Positions 18,175-28,177 of a stretch of 64,000 bases of DNA are shown one piece after another. Each line of letters begins with the position of its first letter. Position 1 is the first letter of the stretch. Origin of the DNA: Marinobacter salarius. Lineage in GTDB: Bacteria > Pseudomonadota > Gammaproteobacteria > Pseudomonadales > Oleiphilaceae. Below the pieces are notes generated by a model. It had not been told where the DNA came from. It ran no database searches and saw only the letters and a program-made list of their open reading frames with translations. Both the position numbers and the translations under genes were made by a program. The stretch is taken from the NCBI GenBank assembly GCA_000831005.1, contig CP007152.1:1922001-1986000 (forward strand), in the 5' to 3' direction.

Positions 18175-19179
18175 TCAGAATTTGTACTTGGCCATGACCT
18201 CAACCTGCTGGCCTTCCGGCAATAGCGGGCCGAAGGCGAGATTGTACTTTCGCCACTCTATCCCGGCTTCCAGATCCTGGGTGATGTTATGGATCAGGTT
18301 GACGCGATGGGCTTCGTAGTTGGTGTCGGCGTCGTCATCCACTTCGACGGCTGTATAGGCGACGTTTGCCCGCCACTCGTTGTTGATGACGTAGCGAAAG
18401 CCAACGTCAAACCCTGCCTGGCTGACAGCGTCGTCGTTTTCGACATCCGGTGACGACAGGCTGTTGTTTACGCCAACACCGGTGAATGCACCAAGCCCTT
18501 CACCGTAGTGAGCATTCACGTTCAGGCTGTGAGGCCCGATCATGAACTTCGAGCCGATGGCGCCGCCACCCACGAAGTCGCCGTTTTCAACTTCGCGTCC
18601 TGACGCGGTGAGGATAACACGGTGACCACCGTCGAGACTCAGGTTGTAGTTAACCGCAAGATCAGGCGTGTCGGCGTCGTTGTTGACCGGGTCCTGAGCA
18701 GTAAAACGGAAGCCGGCAACCTCGTGGCTAACCAGGTTTGTGCGGAAGTTGAACCCGCCCAGGGTGCCTCGCGGCCCGCCCAGGAAATCCAGGTAATCGT
18801 GATAGGCAACGGCCCAGAACTGGCCGGTCCAGGTTTGCCCCACGGTGGTCTGGTCAACCTTGATGAACGCGTGGCGAAGCCGTAGGTCGTTATTCTCGCC
18901 AGGAAAGGTGCCGCCGTAAAAGTCGCCTTCCACAAAGCCGACAATCGTATGGCCTTCCTTCTGGGTGACTGTTTTAAGGTTTACGCGGGACTGGTTGGAA
19001 CGGCCGAAGATGCGGGAATCCCCATCATCGACTTTTTCATAGATGGCTTCGGCTTTGAAATAGCCACCGATGCTGAATTTGGTGTCGTTGAACTCGCCGA
19101 GTTCGAGAGCGTGAACGGCGGGGGCCGCGCTGAGACCGGATGCAATAGCGAGCGCTAGTAATGAATGTCGATAGTTCAT
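18175..19179 (-). CDS. Outer-membrane porin (DcaP-like)
   Basis: A 334-residue protein with a typical Sec signal peptide (MNYRHSLLALAIASGLSAAP, cleavage around AVHA-LE). The mature part is a beta-barrel-like alternation of aromatic and polar residues ending in an outer-membrane C-terminal Phe (VMAKYKF). Segments such as FSIGGYFKAEAIYE and RQSRVNL-like repeats resemble DcaP-type porins, which in Acinetobacter lie near dicarboxylate and aromatic catabolism genes. An AAGGAGAAGG ribosome-binding site precedes ATG 19179. Its place between aromatic-type regulators and detoxification genes suggests uptake of an organic acid or aromatic compound. That substrate is an inference. Confidence 0.78.
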   Translation of the reverse strand: MNYRHSLLALAIASGLSAAPAVHALELGEFNDTKFSIGGYFKAEAIYEKVDDGDSRIFGRSNQSRVNLKTVTQKEGHTIVGFVEGDFYGGTFPGENNDLRLRHAFIKVDQTTVGQTWTGQFWAVAYHDYLDFLGGPRGTLGGFNFRTNLVSHEVAGFRFTAQDPVNNDADTPDLAVNYNLSLDGGHRVILTASGREVENGDFVGGGAIGSKFMIGPHSLNVNAHYGEGLGAFTGVGVNNSLSSPDVENDDAVSQAGFDVGFRYVINNEWRANVAYTAVEVDDDADTNYEAHRVNLIHNITQDLEAGIEWRKYNLAFGPLLPEGQQVEVMAKYKF

Positions 19180-19299
19180 TTGCCTTCTCCTTGTTGTTTG
19201 GCATTTGAACTATCGGTTATTCAGGCGTGGGCAAATATCCGGTTAATGAACATCCCTATCCGTTTTTTGTACTTATCTCCGGCACGGTGCAGGGTTCCG

Positions 19300-20139
19300 T
19301 CACCGTTCCAGATGACGACCATGGAATCGCAGATGGTCCTCAATGAAGCTGGCAATGAAGTAGTAGCTGTGGTCGTAGCCCTCGCGCAGATTCAGTTCCA
19401 GCGGATAACCGCTGATATGGGCTGACGCCTCAAGGGCTTCGGGGCGAAGCTGTTCGGCCAGGAAATTGTCAGCGTCACCCTGATCCACCAGGGCCGGCAC
19501 GAATTTCTGTGCCTTGCGCATTAACAAGCTGGCATCGTAGGCAGCCCAGCGCCCGGTATCGTTGCCGAGATAGGCGGCAAAGGCTTTTTTGCCCCACGGG
19601 CAGCTGACCGGATTGCTGATCGGGCTGAAGGCAGACACCGACTGGTATGTCTGTGGATTGCGCAATGCCAGCACCAGGGCGCCATGCCCGCCCATGGAAT
19701 GTCCCGCGACAGAGCGTTGGCCGGTCACTGGGAACACCGACTCCACCAGTGCCGGTAGTTCATTCAGCACGTAATCGTACATGCGGTAATGCGTGTTCCA
19801 GGGGCTCTCGGTAGCATTCACATAGAACCCCGCCCCCTGGCCAAGATCGTAACCGTCATCGTTGGCGACGTCATCGCCTCTGGGGCTTGTGTCCGGGGCC
19901 ACAATGGCAATGCCCAGTTCGGCGGCCACGCGGTGGGCGCCCGCTTTCTGCATGAAGTTTTCGTCGGTGCAGGTCAGGCCCGATAGCCAGTAAACGACGG
20001 GTACCTTTTGCCCACTAGCCACCTGTGGTGGCAGGTAAATCGCGAAACGCATGACACAACCAAGGGTGTCGGACCGATGGCTGTACTGCTTGTGCCAGCC
20101 ACCGAAACTTTTGTTGCTGCTCAGGTTTTCGATGCTCAT
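19300..20139 (-). CDS. fghA: S-formylglutathione hydrolase
   Basis: A 279-residue esterase-D-family enzyme that hydrolyses S-formylglutathione to formate and glutathione, the second step of formaldehyde detoxification. The nucleophile elbow is [13 protein letters not shown] near residue 147, and [20 protein letters not shown] near 43 is diagnostic. The catalytic Asp is in [11 protein letters not shown] and the His in [13 protein letters not shown] 20139 has the ribosome-binding site GGAG. An upstream in-frame ATG at 20169 lies in the hairpin between adhC and this gene and is less likely. Confidence 0.94.
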   Translation of the reverse strand: MSIENLSSNKSFGGWHKQYSHRSDTLGCVMRFAIYLPPQVASGQKVPVVYWLSGLTCTDENFMQKAGAHRVAAELGIAIVAPDTSPRGDDVANDDGYDLGQGAGFYVNATESPWNTHYRMYDYVLNELPALVESVFPVTGQRSVAGHSMGGHGALVLALRNPQTYQSVSAFSPISNPVSCPWGKKAFAAYLGNDTGRWAAYDASLLMRKAQKFVPALVDQGDADNFLAEQLRPEALEASAHISGYPLELNLREGYDHSYYFIASFIEDHLRFHGRHLER

Positions 20140-20157
20140 CAAGAACTCCGTGGGTGA

Positions 20158-20183
20158 GTCGCCTGCCATGGGCGGCAGGCGAC
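20158..20183 (-). other. Perfect hairpin between adhC and fghA
   Basis: Arms GTCGCCTGCC (20158-20167) and GGCAGGCGAC (20174-20183) around a 6-nt loop lie between the adhC stop and the fghA start. No T-run follows on the minus strand, so it may stabilise the upstream message or reduce read-through instead of ending transcription. Confidence 0.55.
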
Positions 20184-20191
20184 CGCGCCGG

Positions 20192-21442
<1,251 letters not shown>

Positions 21443-21475
21443 TCAGGGTGTCTGAAGCAAAAGTAGGGTGGTGAC

Positions 21476-22357
21476 ATGCAGCGCTGGGAAGGTGTAAACG
21501 AATTCGTGGCGGTGGCTGAAACGGAGAGCTTCACCCGGGCGGCAAAACGCCTGGGCGTCTCGACCGCTCACGTCAGCCGACAGATCAGCGCGCTCGAAGA
21601 CAGGTTATCAACCCGTCTGTTCTATCGAACGACCCGGCGCGTCTCCACGACTGAGGCCGGGCAGATCTACTATCAGCATTGTCGCCAGATACTGGACGCC
21701 CTTGAACAGGCGGAGCGCTCTATGACCAATATGCAGCTGGTGCCCCAGGGCCGGCTGCGACTGACGGCGCCGGTAACCTACGGAGAGAAGTCGATCGCAC
21801 CGCTGGTCAACGATTTTGTACTGCGGTATCCCGAACTCGACGTTGAAATGAAACTGACCAACCAGCAACTGGACCTGGTGGCGGAAGGTTACGACCTTGC
21901 GGTACGGCTTGGTAAACTGGACGATTCCAGCCTGATGGCCAGGCGTCTTGCCTCCCGGACTCTGTATGTATGCGCCTCGCCAGCTTATCTCGCTGTCCAT
22001 GGCACCCCGCACTCTCTGTCTGAGCTGGAACACCATAATTGCCTTCAGGGGAATCTGGGTTACTGGCGATTTCAGGATGCGGGTCATCCCCGCAATGTCC
22101 GGATTCGTGGAAATGTGCGTTGTGACAGCGGCAGAGCCTTGTTGGATGCAGCGCTGAAGGGGGTTGGTATTGTCCAGCTGCCGGATTATTACGTTGGGCC
22201 GGCACTCGACGCGGGTACGCTGATACCGCTTCTGACTCATTACCAGGAAGACGATGACGGTATCTGGGCGGTGTATCCCCATAACCGTCACCTGTCGCCA
22301 AAGGTGAGAATGCTGCTGGACTACTTTGTGGACTCACTGGGCGTGCCAAACGCCTGA
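21476..22357 (+). CDS. LysR-family transcriptional regulator
   Basis: A 293-residue LysR regulator. The N-terminal HTH (FVAVAETESFTRAAKRLGVS, then VSRQISALEDRLSTRLFYRT) spans residues 9-50. The C-terminal periplasmic-binding-like effector domain includes GRLRLTAPVTYGEKSIAPLV and GYDLAVRLGKLDDSSL, typical of the CrgA/DsdC-like subgroup. It is divergent from adhC with a 156-bp shared region, so control of formaldehyde detoxification is the natural inference. The ribosome-binding site AGGGTGG precedes ATG 21476. Confidence 0.9.
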   Translation: MQRWEGVNEFVAVAETESFTRAAKRLGVSTAHVSRQISALEDRLSTRLFYRTTRRVSTTEAGQIYYQHCRQILDALEQAERSMTNMQLVPQGRLRLTAPVTYGEKSIAPLVNDFVLRYPELDVEMKLTNQQLDLVAEGYDLAVRLGKLDDSSLMARRLASRTLYVCASPAYLAVHGTPHSLSELEHHNCLQGNLGYWRFQDAGHPRNVRIRGNVRCDSGRALLDAALKGVGIVQLPDYYVGPALDAGTLIPLLTHYQEDDDGIWAVYPHNRHLSPKVRMLLDYFVDSLGVPNA

Positions 22358-22441
22358 TTGGGGCTAAGCCTGTATGCCGGCAGAAAATGATTTCTGGATG
22401 GGGTAGGCTGGGGGCTTCTCGGGTTTTGGGGCTGAGTGACC

Positions 22442-22909
22442 ATGACTGAATTGACCGACCTGCCATTCCGGTTTCGGTTTCGCGTCCGCTACGGTGAATG
22501 CGATGCCCAGAGTGTGGTGTTCAATGCACGCTACGCGGATTACGTGGACATTTCCGTTAATGAATATATCCGCGTTCTGTTCGGGGATTACCAGAATCTG
22601 CTGGATCAGGATCTGGACATTCAGGTAGTGAGTCTCACTGTGAACTATCGGGCACCTGCGCGATTTGATGATGTGTTGGAAGCCAGGATACGAGCTGGCC
22701 GTATCGGTAACACCTCATTCACAGTGCACCTTGAATTCTATCGGTACGGGGATGGATTGCTGGTGGCAGAGGCTGATATCACTTACGTGTTGATCCAGCC
22801 GTCGACAATGACGAAGACGCCAGTGCCGGATGCGATCCGGAAAACGCTGGAGGAAGGCGCTCCCGGCGTGTTGATCAGTCACGCCGGGGAGCAGGTTCAG
22901 GATCGCTGA
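22442..22909 (+). CDS. Acyl-CoA thioesterase of the 4HBT hotdog family
   Basis: A 155-residue single-hotdog protein. The N-terminal VRYGECDAQSVVFNARYADY contains the catalytic Asp of the 4-hydroxybenzoyl-CoA/YbgC thioesterase family. The core strand motif VVSLTVNYRAPARFDDVL follows. The start is ATG 22442; a GTG six bases upstream is also in frame. It probably hydrolyses an acyl-CoA, but the substrate is not evident. Its stop abuts the stop of the convergent DJ-1 gene with no gap. Confidence 0.85.
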   Translation: MTELTDLPFRFRFRVRYGECDAQSVVFNARYADYVDISVNEYIRVLFGDYQNLLDQDLDIQVVSLTVNYRAPARFDDVLEARIRAGRIGNTSFTVHLEFYRYGDGLLVAEADITYVLIQPSTMTKTPVPDAIRKTLEEGAPGVLISHAGEQVQDR

Positions 22910-23593
22910 TCAGCCCTGCTGCAAGGCCTGCATCACCGCCTTGGCGGTGCCTTCCGAGGAGGGCGGGTTTTGCCCGGTAATCAGCTTGCCGTCCACCACG
23001 ATGTGCGGTGTGAAGTCATCCCCGCAGGTGTAGGTGGCGGTTTTCTCCTTCAGCATGTCTTCCAGCAGGAATGGCACAACGTTGGTCAGGCCAACGGTCT
23101 CTTCCTCACTGTTGCTGAAGCCGGTCACGTTGCGACCGCCGACCAGGTTCTGCCCTGGTTTGATCTCGACGTCTCTGAAGACCGCCGGGGCATGGCATAC
23201 GGCGCCAATGACCTTGTCCTGTTCGTAGGCTGCCTTGATCAGAGCGACGGACTTGTCATCGTTGACCAGGTCCCACAATGGGCCATGGCCTCCGGGGTAA
23301 AACAGGGCGTCGTAGTCGTTCATATCCACATCCGCCAGTTTCTTCGTGCTGGCGAGCGCTTCCTTGGCATGGGCGTCCTGCTGGAAGCGACGGGTGGTTT
23401 CCGTCAGTGCATCCTCAGTTTCACTGTTGGGGTCGATGGGTGGCTGCCCGCCCTTGGGAGAGGCAATGGTGATGTCTGCGCCGGCATCCCTGAAAACGTA
23501 ATAGGGGGCGGTGAACTCTTCCAGCCAAAAGCCGGTCTTGTGGCCGGTATCTCCCATCTGATCGTGCGAGGTGAGAACCATCAGTACTTTCAT
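22910..23593 (-). CDS. DJ-1/PfpI-superfamily protein (glyoxalase III / Hsp31-like)
   Basis: A 227-residue class I glutamine-amidotransferase-like protein. Motifs are the oxyanion/Glu region KTGFWLEEFTAPYYVF near residue 20, FYPGGHGPLWDL near 97 and the nucleophile elbow GAVCHAPAVF with Cys near 130. This arrangement matches the Hsp31/glyoxalase III-type subgroup that acts on methylglyoxal or protects proteins from glycation. Near glutathione-linked aldehyde detoxification genes, an aldehyde-stress role is plausible but is inferred. Confidence 0.85.
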   Translation of the reverse strand: MKVLMVLTSHDQMGDTGHKTGFWLEEFTAPYYVFRDAGADITIASPKGGQPPIDPNSETEDALTETTRRFQQDAHAKEALASTKKLADVDMNDYDALFYPGGHGPLWDLVNDDKSVALIKAAYEQDKVIGAVCHAPAVFRDVEIKPGQNLVGGRNVTGFSNSEEETVGLTNVVPFLLEDMLKEKTATYTCGDDFTPHIVVDGKLITGQNPPSSEGTAKAVMQALQQG

Positions 23594-23717
23594 GTAACCT
23601 GTCCTTTTTGATCAAGGGATGTATTCTGACAACTGCCTTATAACCTTCTTTGTTGCGGTGATCCGGCTGGAATTCAACCGTGTGGACGAGCGATCGCACC
23701 AGAACACTCATGGCGGA

Positions 23718-24539
23718 ATGATGTTGAAAAACCTGTTTGAACCAACGTTGCGACTGTTCTGTGCGCTGTGTGTCTTGACTGCGGTGCTGACCGTGCCAGT
23801 TGCTGTCCAGGCGTCTGAGGACACCGACTGCAAGACGCTGACGGTGAGTGGTAACCCCGAATACCCACCCCTGCTGTGGCGAAGCACAGAGAAGGAGGGC
23901 GTTCTGGTTGGTGCCGTACCGGCGCTGTTGCGGGAAATCGTCGAGCCCATGGGGCTGGAGGTTGTGGTCCGGGACCTTGGGTCCTGGGCCCGGGTTCAGC
24001 ATGTAGCCCGCAAGGGTGATATCGATATGGTCGCGGGCGCGTTCATTACCTCAGAGCGTATCGGCTACATGGATTACCTGCTCCCCCCGATCACACATCT
24101 CCCCACGGCTGTCTGGGTTCCCAAGGGTGGTGAATTCATCTACCGCCACTGGCCGGACTTGCTAGGGAAGCGCGGCAGCACGCTGATCAACAACAGCTTT
24201 GGGCAGAACTTTGATCGTTACGCAGACAACAACCTTCAAATCGAAGGGGTGAGAAGCATCGAGCAATCTTTTAAAATGGCACTTGCCGGCAGGGTGGATT
24301 ATGTTCTCTACGAAGTGCTGCAGGGGCAGGTGAAGCTGGACAGCCTGGGCGTTGCGGACCGGTTTGAGGCACTGGAGCCTCCTGTCAGCAGGGAGGGTCT
24401 TTTCTTTACGTTTTCAAAGGCCTCACCGTGTAACACGTTTGAAATGCGGGAAGCGATCGCTGATCGTCTTTATGAACTGGTGAATGCTGGCCGGGCGAGT
24501 CAGTTGATTCGTGAGTACACCCGGTTGTACACCAGGTAG
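23718..24539 (+). CDS. Periplasmic solute-binding protein, family 3-like
   Basis: A 273-residue protein with a signal peptide (CALCVLTAVLTVPVAVQASE) and a bacterial extracellular solute-binding family 3 fold. Lobe segments are LTVSGNPEYPPLLWRS near residue 42, IDMVAGAFITSERIGYMDYL near 107 and FKMALAGRVDYVLYEVLQG near 190. No permease or ATPase lies beside it, so it is an orphan binding protein. It may act as a sensory co-receptor or with a transporter elsewhere. ATG 23718 follows a GGCGGA ribosome-binding site. Its 3' end overlaps a convergent small ORF. Confidence 0.78.
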   Translation: MMLKNLFEPTLRLFCALCVLTAVLTVPVAVQASEDTDCKTLTVSGNPEYPPLLWRSTEKEGVLVGAVPALLREIVEPMGLEVVVRDLGSWARVQHVARKGDIDMVAGAFITSERIGYMDYLLPPITHLPTAVWVPKGGEFIYRHWPDLLGKRGSTLINNSFGQNFDRYADNNLQIEGVRSIEQSFKMALAGRVDYVLYEVLQGQVKLDSLGVADRFEALEPPVSREGLFFTFSKASPCNTFEMREAIADRLYELVNAGRASQLIREYTRLYTR

Positions 24540-24681
24540 GAGTGAATTGGGCGCTCCCAGGCATTCCCTGCCCGGGGGTGGCATCATTTCGTACGCTGCG
24601 CTCGGTCTGCTGTTTCAGATCCAGCCACGCCTGAAAAATGCTGCTGGCGTTGCCGGCCAGTTGAGTTGCTGCTCGGCTCAT
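24406..24681 (-). CDS. Small hypothetical ORF behind a Fur-box-like site
   Basis: A 91-codon frame begins MSRAATQLAGNASSIFQAWL and has the strong ribosome-binding site CAGGAGACGG eight bases before ATG 24681. A Fur-box-like sequence lies about 58 bp upstream. I recognise no family. The first 30 residues look protein-like (an amphipathic helix); the rest is Pro/Gly/Thr-rich and overlaps the convergent binding-protein gene by 134 bp. It may end earlier, with a frame error, or be spurious. Confidence 0.35.
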   Translation of the reverse strand: MSRAATQLAGNASSIFQAWLDLKQQTERSVRNDATPGQGMPGSAQFTPTWCTTGCTHESTDSPGQHSPVHKDDQRSLPAFQTCYTVRPLKT

Positions 24682-24738
24682 CACACCGTCTCCTGTTTGC
24701 ATCGACTCACTGAAAGACTAGCAGTAATAACCTTTAAT

Positions 24739-24757
24739 GCAAACGATTATCAATAAC
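24739..24757. promoter_or_regulatory. Candidate Fur box
   Basis: GCAAACGATTATCAATAAC matches 13-14 of 19 positions of the palindromic Fur consensus GATAATGATAATCATTATC, depending on strand. It lies between the small minus-strand ORF (start 24681) and the plus-strand thioesterase (start 24899), so either could be the target. The rest of the 24682-24898 gap holds no recognisable gene. Confidence 0.45.
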
Positions 24758-24898
24758 AATTTGGAGTGTGGTTGATCTTGCCTGATGGCATACGTTTATT
24801 GGATACCCACCCTATGGTCGTTCGCTACCTATCTGTATACACTAAAGAGCTTTGGGGCCTCAGTTTACAGGGCCCACAACACTAGGAGGTAGCAGTCG

Positions 24899-25327
24899 AT
24901 GGCAATCTGGACCCGCAGTATCCCCACCCTCGAACAAATGGCCGAAGCCAGTAAAAACACCGCTGTCGAGACCATGGGTATTGAATACGTGGAGATTGGT
25001 GATGACTACGTGATTGGCCGGATTCCGGTCGATGAACGCACGGTTCAGCCGTTTGGCATTCTCCATGGTGGATCGTCAGTGGTGTTGGCGGAGACCCTGG
25101 GGAGCATGGCGGCCAATTATTGCTTGCGCAAGGAGAACCAGATTGCTGTGGGGCTGGACATCAACGCCAACCACATCCGCTCCGTTACCAAGGGCTGGGT
25201 ATACGGAACCGCACGCCCGGTTCATATCGGCGGCACAACGCAGGTCTGGGAAATAAAGCTGGAAAACGAGGAAGGCAAGCTGACCTGTATCTCAAGACTC
25301 ACCATGGCCGTCATCGACCGAAGCTGA
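24899..25327 (+). CDS. PaaI/YdiI-type hotdog thioesterase
   Basis: A 142-residue hotdog-fold thioesterase. The motif QPFGILHGGSSVVLAETLGS near residue 53 carries the HGG loop and the catalytic Glu of the PaaI/YdiI/EntH group, which hydrolyse aromatic or aryl acyl-CoA or acyl-carrier thioesters. VGLDINANHIRSVTKGWV and EIKLENEEGKLTCISRLTMA are the matching beta-strands. The ribosome-binding site AGGAGGT is near perfect. Its last 36 bases overlap the convergent HD-GYP gene. Confidence 0.88.
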   Translation: MAIWTRSIPTLEQMAEASKNTAVETMGIEYVEIGDDYVIGRIPVDERTVQPFGILHGGSSVVLAETLGSMAANYCLRKENQIAVGLDINANHIRSVTKGWVYGTARPVHIGGTTQVWEIKLENEEGKLTCISRLTMAVIDRS

Positions 25328-26629
25328 CACGTCCGGTGCTTTACGGTTGAGAATGCCCTGTTCGATGAAGTCCTTCATTACGATGCCGAAGCTCTCGTCC
25401 GGCACTTCCCGGGCAATCTTGTAGGGTTGTCCGGAGCTGTCCTGCGTTTCTTTTAACAGGTTTGCTTCGCGAAAGATGGCCAGCGGCTGCTTGTTTGCGT
25501 CTCGCACAAGCAGCACCCGCGGTTTGAGTTTACTGGTGGGATGGGTGGCCACTACGATGCCTACCTCACCGTTGGTCATTTCCACGATGGAACCGGGCGG
25601 GTAAACGCCAACCATGCGGATAAACTCCACCGCCAGCTCCGCATCGAACTGGGCGCCCTTGTTGCGGTGGATAATCTGCAACGCTTCCATGGACGCCCGC
25701 CCCTTGTCGTAAACCCGGGAGCTGGTGATGGCGTCGTAGGTGTCGACCAGCCCCACGATTTTCGCGAACAGTGGAATCTGCTGCCCGGACAGGCCTCGTG
25801 GATAGCCCTTGCCATCCATTCGTTCGTGATGGGAATAAGCAACATCAACGGCCGCGTGTGCCAGTCGGGGGAGTGCCGCAAGCACATCGCGACCAAAAGT
25901 GGTGTGGTTTTTCATCACCGCGAACTCTTCGGGCGTGAGGGCCCCGGGCTTGTTCAGGATCTCGTCATCAATGCGCATCTTGCCGACATCGTGAAGCAGG
26001 CCACACAGTGCCACAGTTCGAATCTCACCTTCCAGCAGTCCCAGGTGCTTGGCAAACGCAGCTGACAGGATTGATACGTTGATGCAGTGTTCGGCCGTGT
26101 ATTCGTCCTTGTTTTTGATCTTGGTGAGCAGTAGCAGAGCATTGTCGTTGCGCAGTACGCTATCCACGCAATCATCCACCACCTGGTGGATCTGGTTCAT
26201 TTCCAGGGTCCGCCCGAGCCGCAGGCTGGACATGATGTTTTTAGCCGTGGCTTTGGCATCGGCATAGTTCATCCGTGCCGTTGCCATTTCCCGGCTGGCG
26301 TCCACTTTATTGACGTAGGTGACTTTCCGCTTGGGGATGGCCGAAGGCTGTTGAGAAACGTTGGGCTTGCTGGTTTTAGTTGATGTTTTACGTCGGCTCA
26401 GCGGCGCGTGTCTCTCGGCAGTTGGAGCGACTTGTACACGTCCTTCCACGATGACCGTTTCGCACTGTTGCTGCACGGCAAGCACATCTTCCTCAGTCTG
26501 AAGAATGAAGCCCTGCAGCAGGAAATCGGTATCCTCCCACGGCCGGTCCAGACGAATCACATGCATCCCTATTGCCAGTTGGGATACCGGAATTTCAGTC
26601 TCTACGATGTCTTCGCGGCCCATTGGCAT
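25292..26629 (-). CDS. HD-GYP-domain c-di-GMP phosphodiesterase
   Basis: An approximately 445-residue protein. The N-terminal DUF3391-like domain (VETEIPVSQLAIGMHVIRLD) is followed by a low-complexity linker and an HD-GYP domain. The HD core LCGLLHDVGKMRIDD, the second motif VAYSHHERMDGKGYP and FAKIVGLVDTYDAI retain all canonical metal and GYP residues, so hydrolysis of c-di-GMP is predicted. It is cytoplasmic, with no membrane segment. It lies downstream of pelG on the same strand, separated by about 170 bp that carry a possible promoter. ATG 26629 is used; TTG 26695 gives a longer N terminus. Confidence 0.92.
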   Translation of the reverse strand: MPMGREDIVETEIPVSQLAIGMHVIRLDRPWEDTDFLLQGFILQTEEDVLAVQQQCETVIVEGRVQVAPTAERHAPLSRRKTSTKTSKPNVSQQPSAIPKRKVTYVNKVDASREMATARMNYADAKATAKNIMSSLRLGRTLEMNQIHQVVDDCVDSVLRNDNALLLLTKIKNKDEYTAEHCINVSILSAAFAKHLGLLEGEIRTVALCGLLHDVGKMRIDDEILNKPGALTPEEFAVMKNHTTFGRDVLAALPRLAHAAVDVAYSHHERMDGKGYPRGLSGQQIPLFAKIVGLVDTYDAITSSRVYDKGRASMEALQIIHRNKGAQFDAELAVEFIRMVGVYPPGSIVEMTNGEVGIVVATHPTSKLKPRVLLVRDANKQPLAIFREANLLKETQDSSGQPYKIAREVPDESFGIVMKDFIEQGILNRKAPDVSASVDDGHGES

Positions 26630-26724
26630 AGTAGATTTTCTCGAAGCCAGGATTGGCGCGATCGCCCGATCAAACTCCGGGTTTGTGCGCCCCAACCAAA
26701 GTATGAGTGAACGCTCCGCCCGTG

Positions 26725-26753
26725 TATCGCTTGAATCCTAAAATAGTGTCAAA
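26725..26753 (-). promoter_or_regulatory. Possible promoter of the HD-GYP gene
   Basis: A perfect minus-strand -35 TTGACA (26748-26753 on the plus strand) is followed after 17 bp by the poor -10 CGATAC. It suggests the HD-GYP gene is not only read through from pelG. The -10 is weak, so confidence is low. Confidence 0.3.
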
Positions 26754-26800
26754 TGCTGTAACCAAAAGAAAACGTGCCGGTCATTTCAGCCTAGCATGCG

Positions 26801-28177
26801 CTACCGTCCCTGCAACATGAAGGTTTCGTACTCCAGCTTGTCGAACTTGCGCGACAGCAGCCACAGGCCGGTCAGCGCTGCGAGCAGGCCTGCGGCGGCA
26901 AAACCATAGCCGTAGAAAGACGCTCCCAGTTCGATGGTGATGAACGTAAACGCAATATTGCCGAAGAAAAACAGTGCACAAAGAGTGACGTTGATGCCTC
27001 GCGCGTCGAGGTAGAACAGCACGTTCTGGATCGCCAGCAACAGTAACTGGATGCCAACGGCGACCAGGTCAATGTGGAATAGCGGCAGGTACAGAGGGGA
27101 TATTCCGATGGCCGCCAGAATTTCCTCGCTCCAGAGGAAGATTACGATGACCGTCAGCCCCTGCACCTTGAAGATCTCGTAGATGCCGTTGCGGGCCACG
27201 ATGACCATCTGGTCCCGGAAGCGATTGATCCGTTCCAGGGTGTCGCCCTCCCGTACCGCGTTGTAGAAACGCTCGTAGGCCTCGGCAAAGTCGGTTTCCA
27301 TGCGAACCAGAAAGACCGCCATACCGGGAATAATTGAGAGGTAAGCCAGGAAGATGGGCAAGTCGTAGATCACCGACGCGCGCAGGCTGGCGATAATAGG
27401 CTGTGAGGTGTCCGGGTGAAACCAGAAGATGAATTTGTCGGCCCACACCGCCGCATTGAACAGCAGGCCGGTGAGGATCAGTGCCGGAAAAATCTGCCGC
27501 CGCCGGGTAAAATCAAATCGGATGAAGTGGTCACCCGGATACTGCCGGATAATGGTGTAGAAGAAGCTGAAGAAAAGCAGGCTGTGGCCCAGAAGAAGGC
27601 CGGCCAGCAACCCCTCAAGGCCAAATTGTGACAGCACCATGGAGCTGACTACGGCGGTGGCGTAACCCAGCGCAAACACCACCACAATGCGACGATAGGA
27701 CTTCATGCTGGACAGGAAGATTGTCACCGGCCACAGGTTACACAGCACGACAAAGTTGGCCAGCATCAGCAGGCGGTACAGCACCGAAGTGTCGCTGAAG
27801 AACAGCACCATGGCCATCAACCCCAGCCCCAATGACAGTACCGTAGTGACCCAGATCAGCCCCATCAAATTGGGCAGGATCAGGTCATTGCGCTTGGCGT
27901 ACAGCCGGTCTGCCACCCAGCGGGTGAAGACGTGCTGGAACAGGCCCGACAGGGTCAGGGAGACGGCCATCAGGTAGGTCACCGATACCAGGAACTGAAC
28001 CACCTCGGTATCAGATACCGCCAGTGTGAAACTGATCACCCCGATCATCATGACGCCGAGCACCGACAGCACCCAGGGGCCGGAGCTGATGATACCGGCC
28101 AGGCCGTAGGCCTCGAACAGGTTCAGGAAACTGTCGCGCTTGAGGATGCGGCGTATCTCGAAACCGATGCCTGCCAT
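26801..28177 (-). CDS. pelG: Pel exopolysaccharide inner-membrane transporter
   Basis: A 458-residue polytopic MATE/Wzx-like protein with about 12 membrane segments. It starts MAGIGFEIRRILKRDSFLNL, a conserved PelG N terminus. PelG works with PelD, PelE and PelF in moving Pel polysaccharide (GalNAc/GlcNAc-rich) across the inner membrane. The start overlaps the pelF stop. Length matches the Pseudomonas protein (about 456). It is the last pel gene of the operon. Confidence 0.95.
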   Translation of the reverse strand: MAGIGFEIRRILKRDSFLNLFEAYGLAGIISSGPWVLSVLGVMMIGVISFTLAVSDTEVVQFLVSVTYLMAVSLTLSGLFQHVFTRWVADRLYAKRNDLILPNLMGLIWVTTVLSLGLGLMAMVLFFSDTSVLYRLLMLANFVVLCNLWPVTIFLSSMKSYRRIVVVFALGYATAVVSSMVLSQFGLEGLLAGLLLGHSLLFFSFFYTIIRQYPGDHFIRFDFTRRRQIFPALILTGLLFNAAVWADKFIFWFHPDTSQPIIASLRASVIYDLPIFLAYLSIIPGMAVFLVRMETDFAEAYERFYNAVREGDTLERINRFRDQMVIVARNGIYEIFKVQGLTVIVIFLWSEEILAAIGISPLYLPLFHIDLVAVGIQLLLLAIQNVLFYLDARGINVTLCALFFFGNIAFTFITIELGASFYGYGFAAAGLLAALTGLWLLSRKFDKLEYETFMLQGR

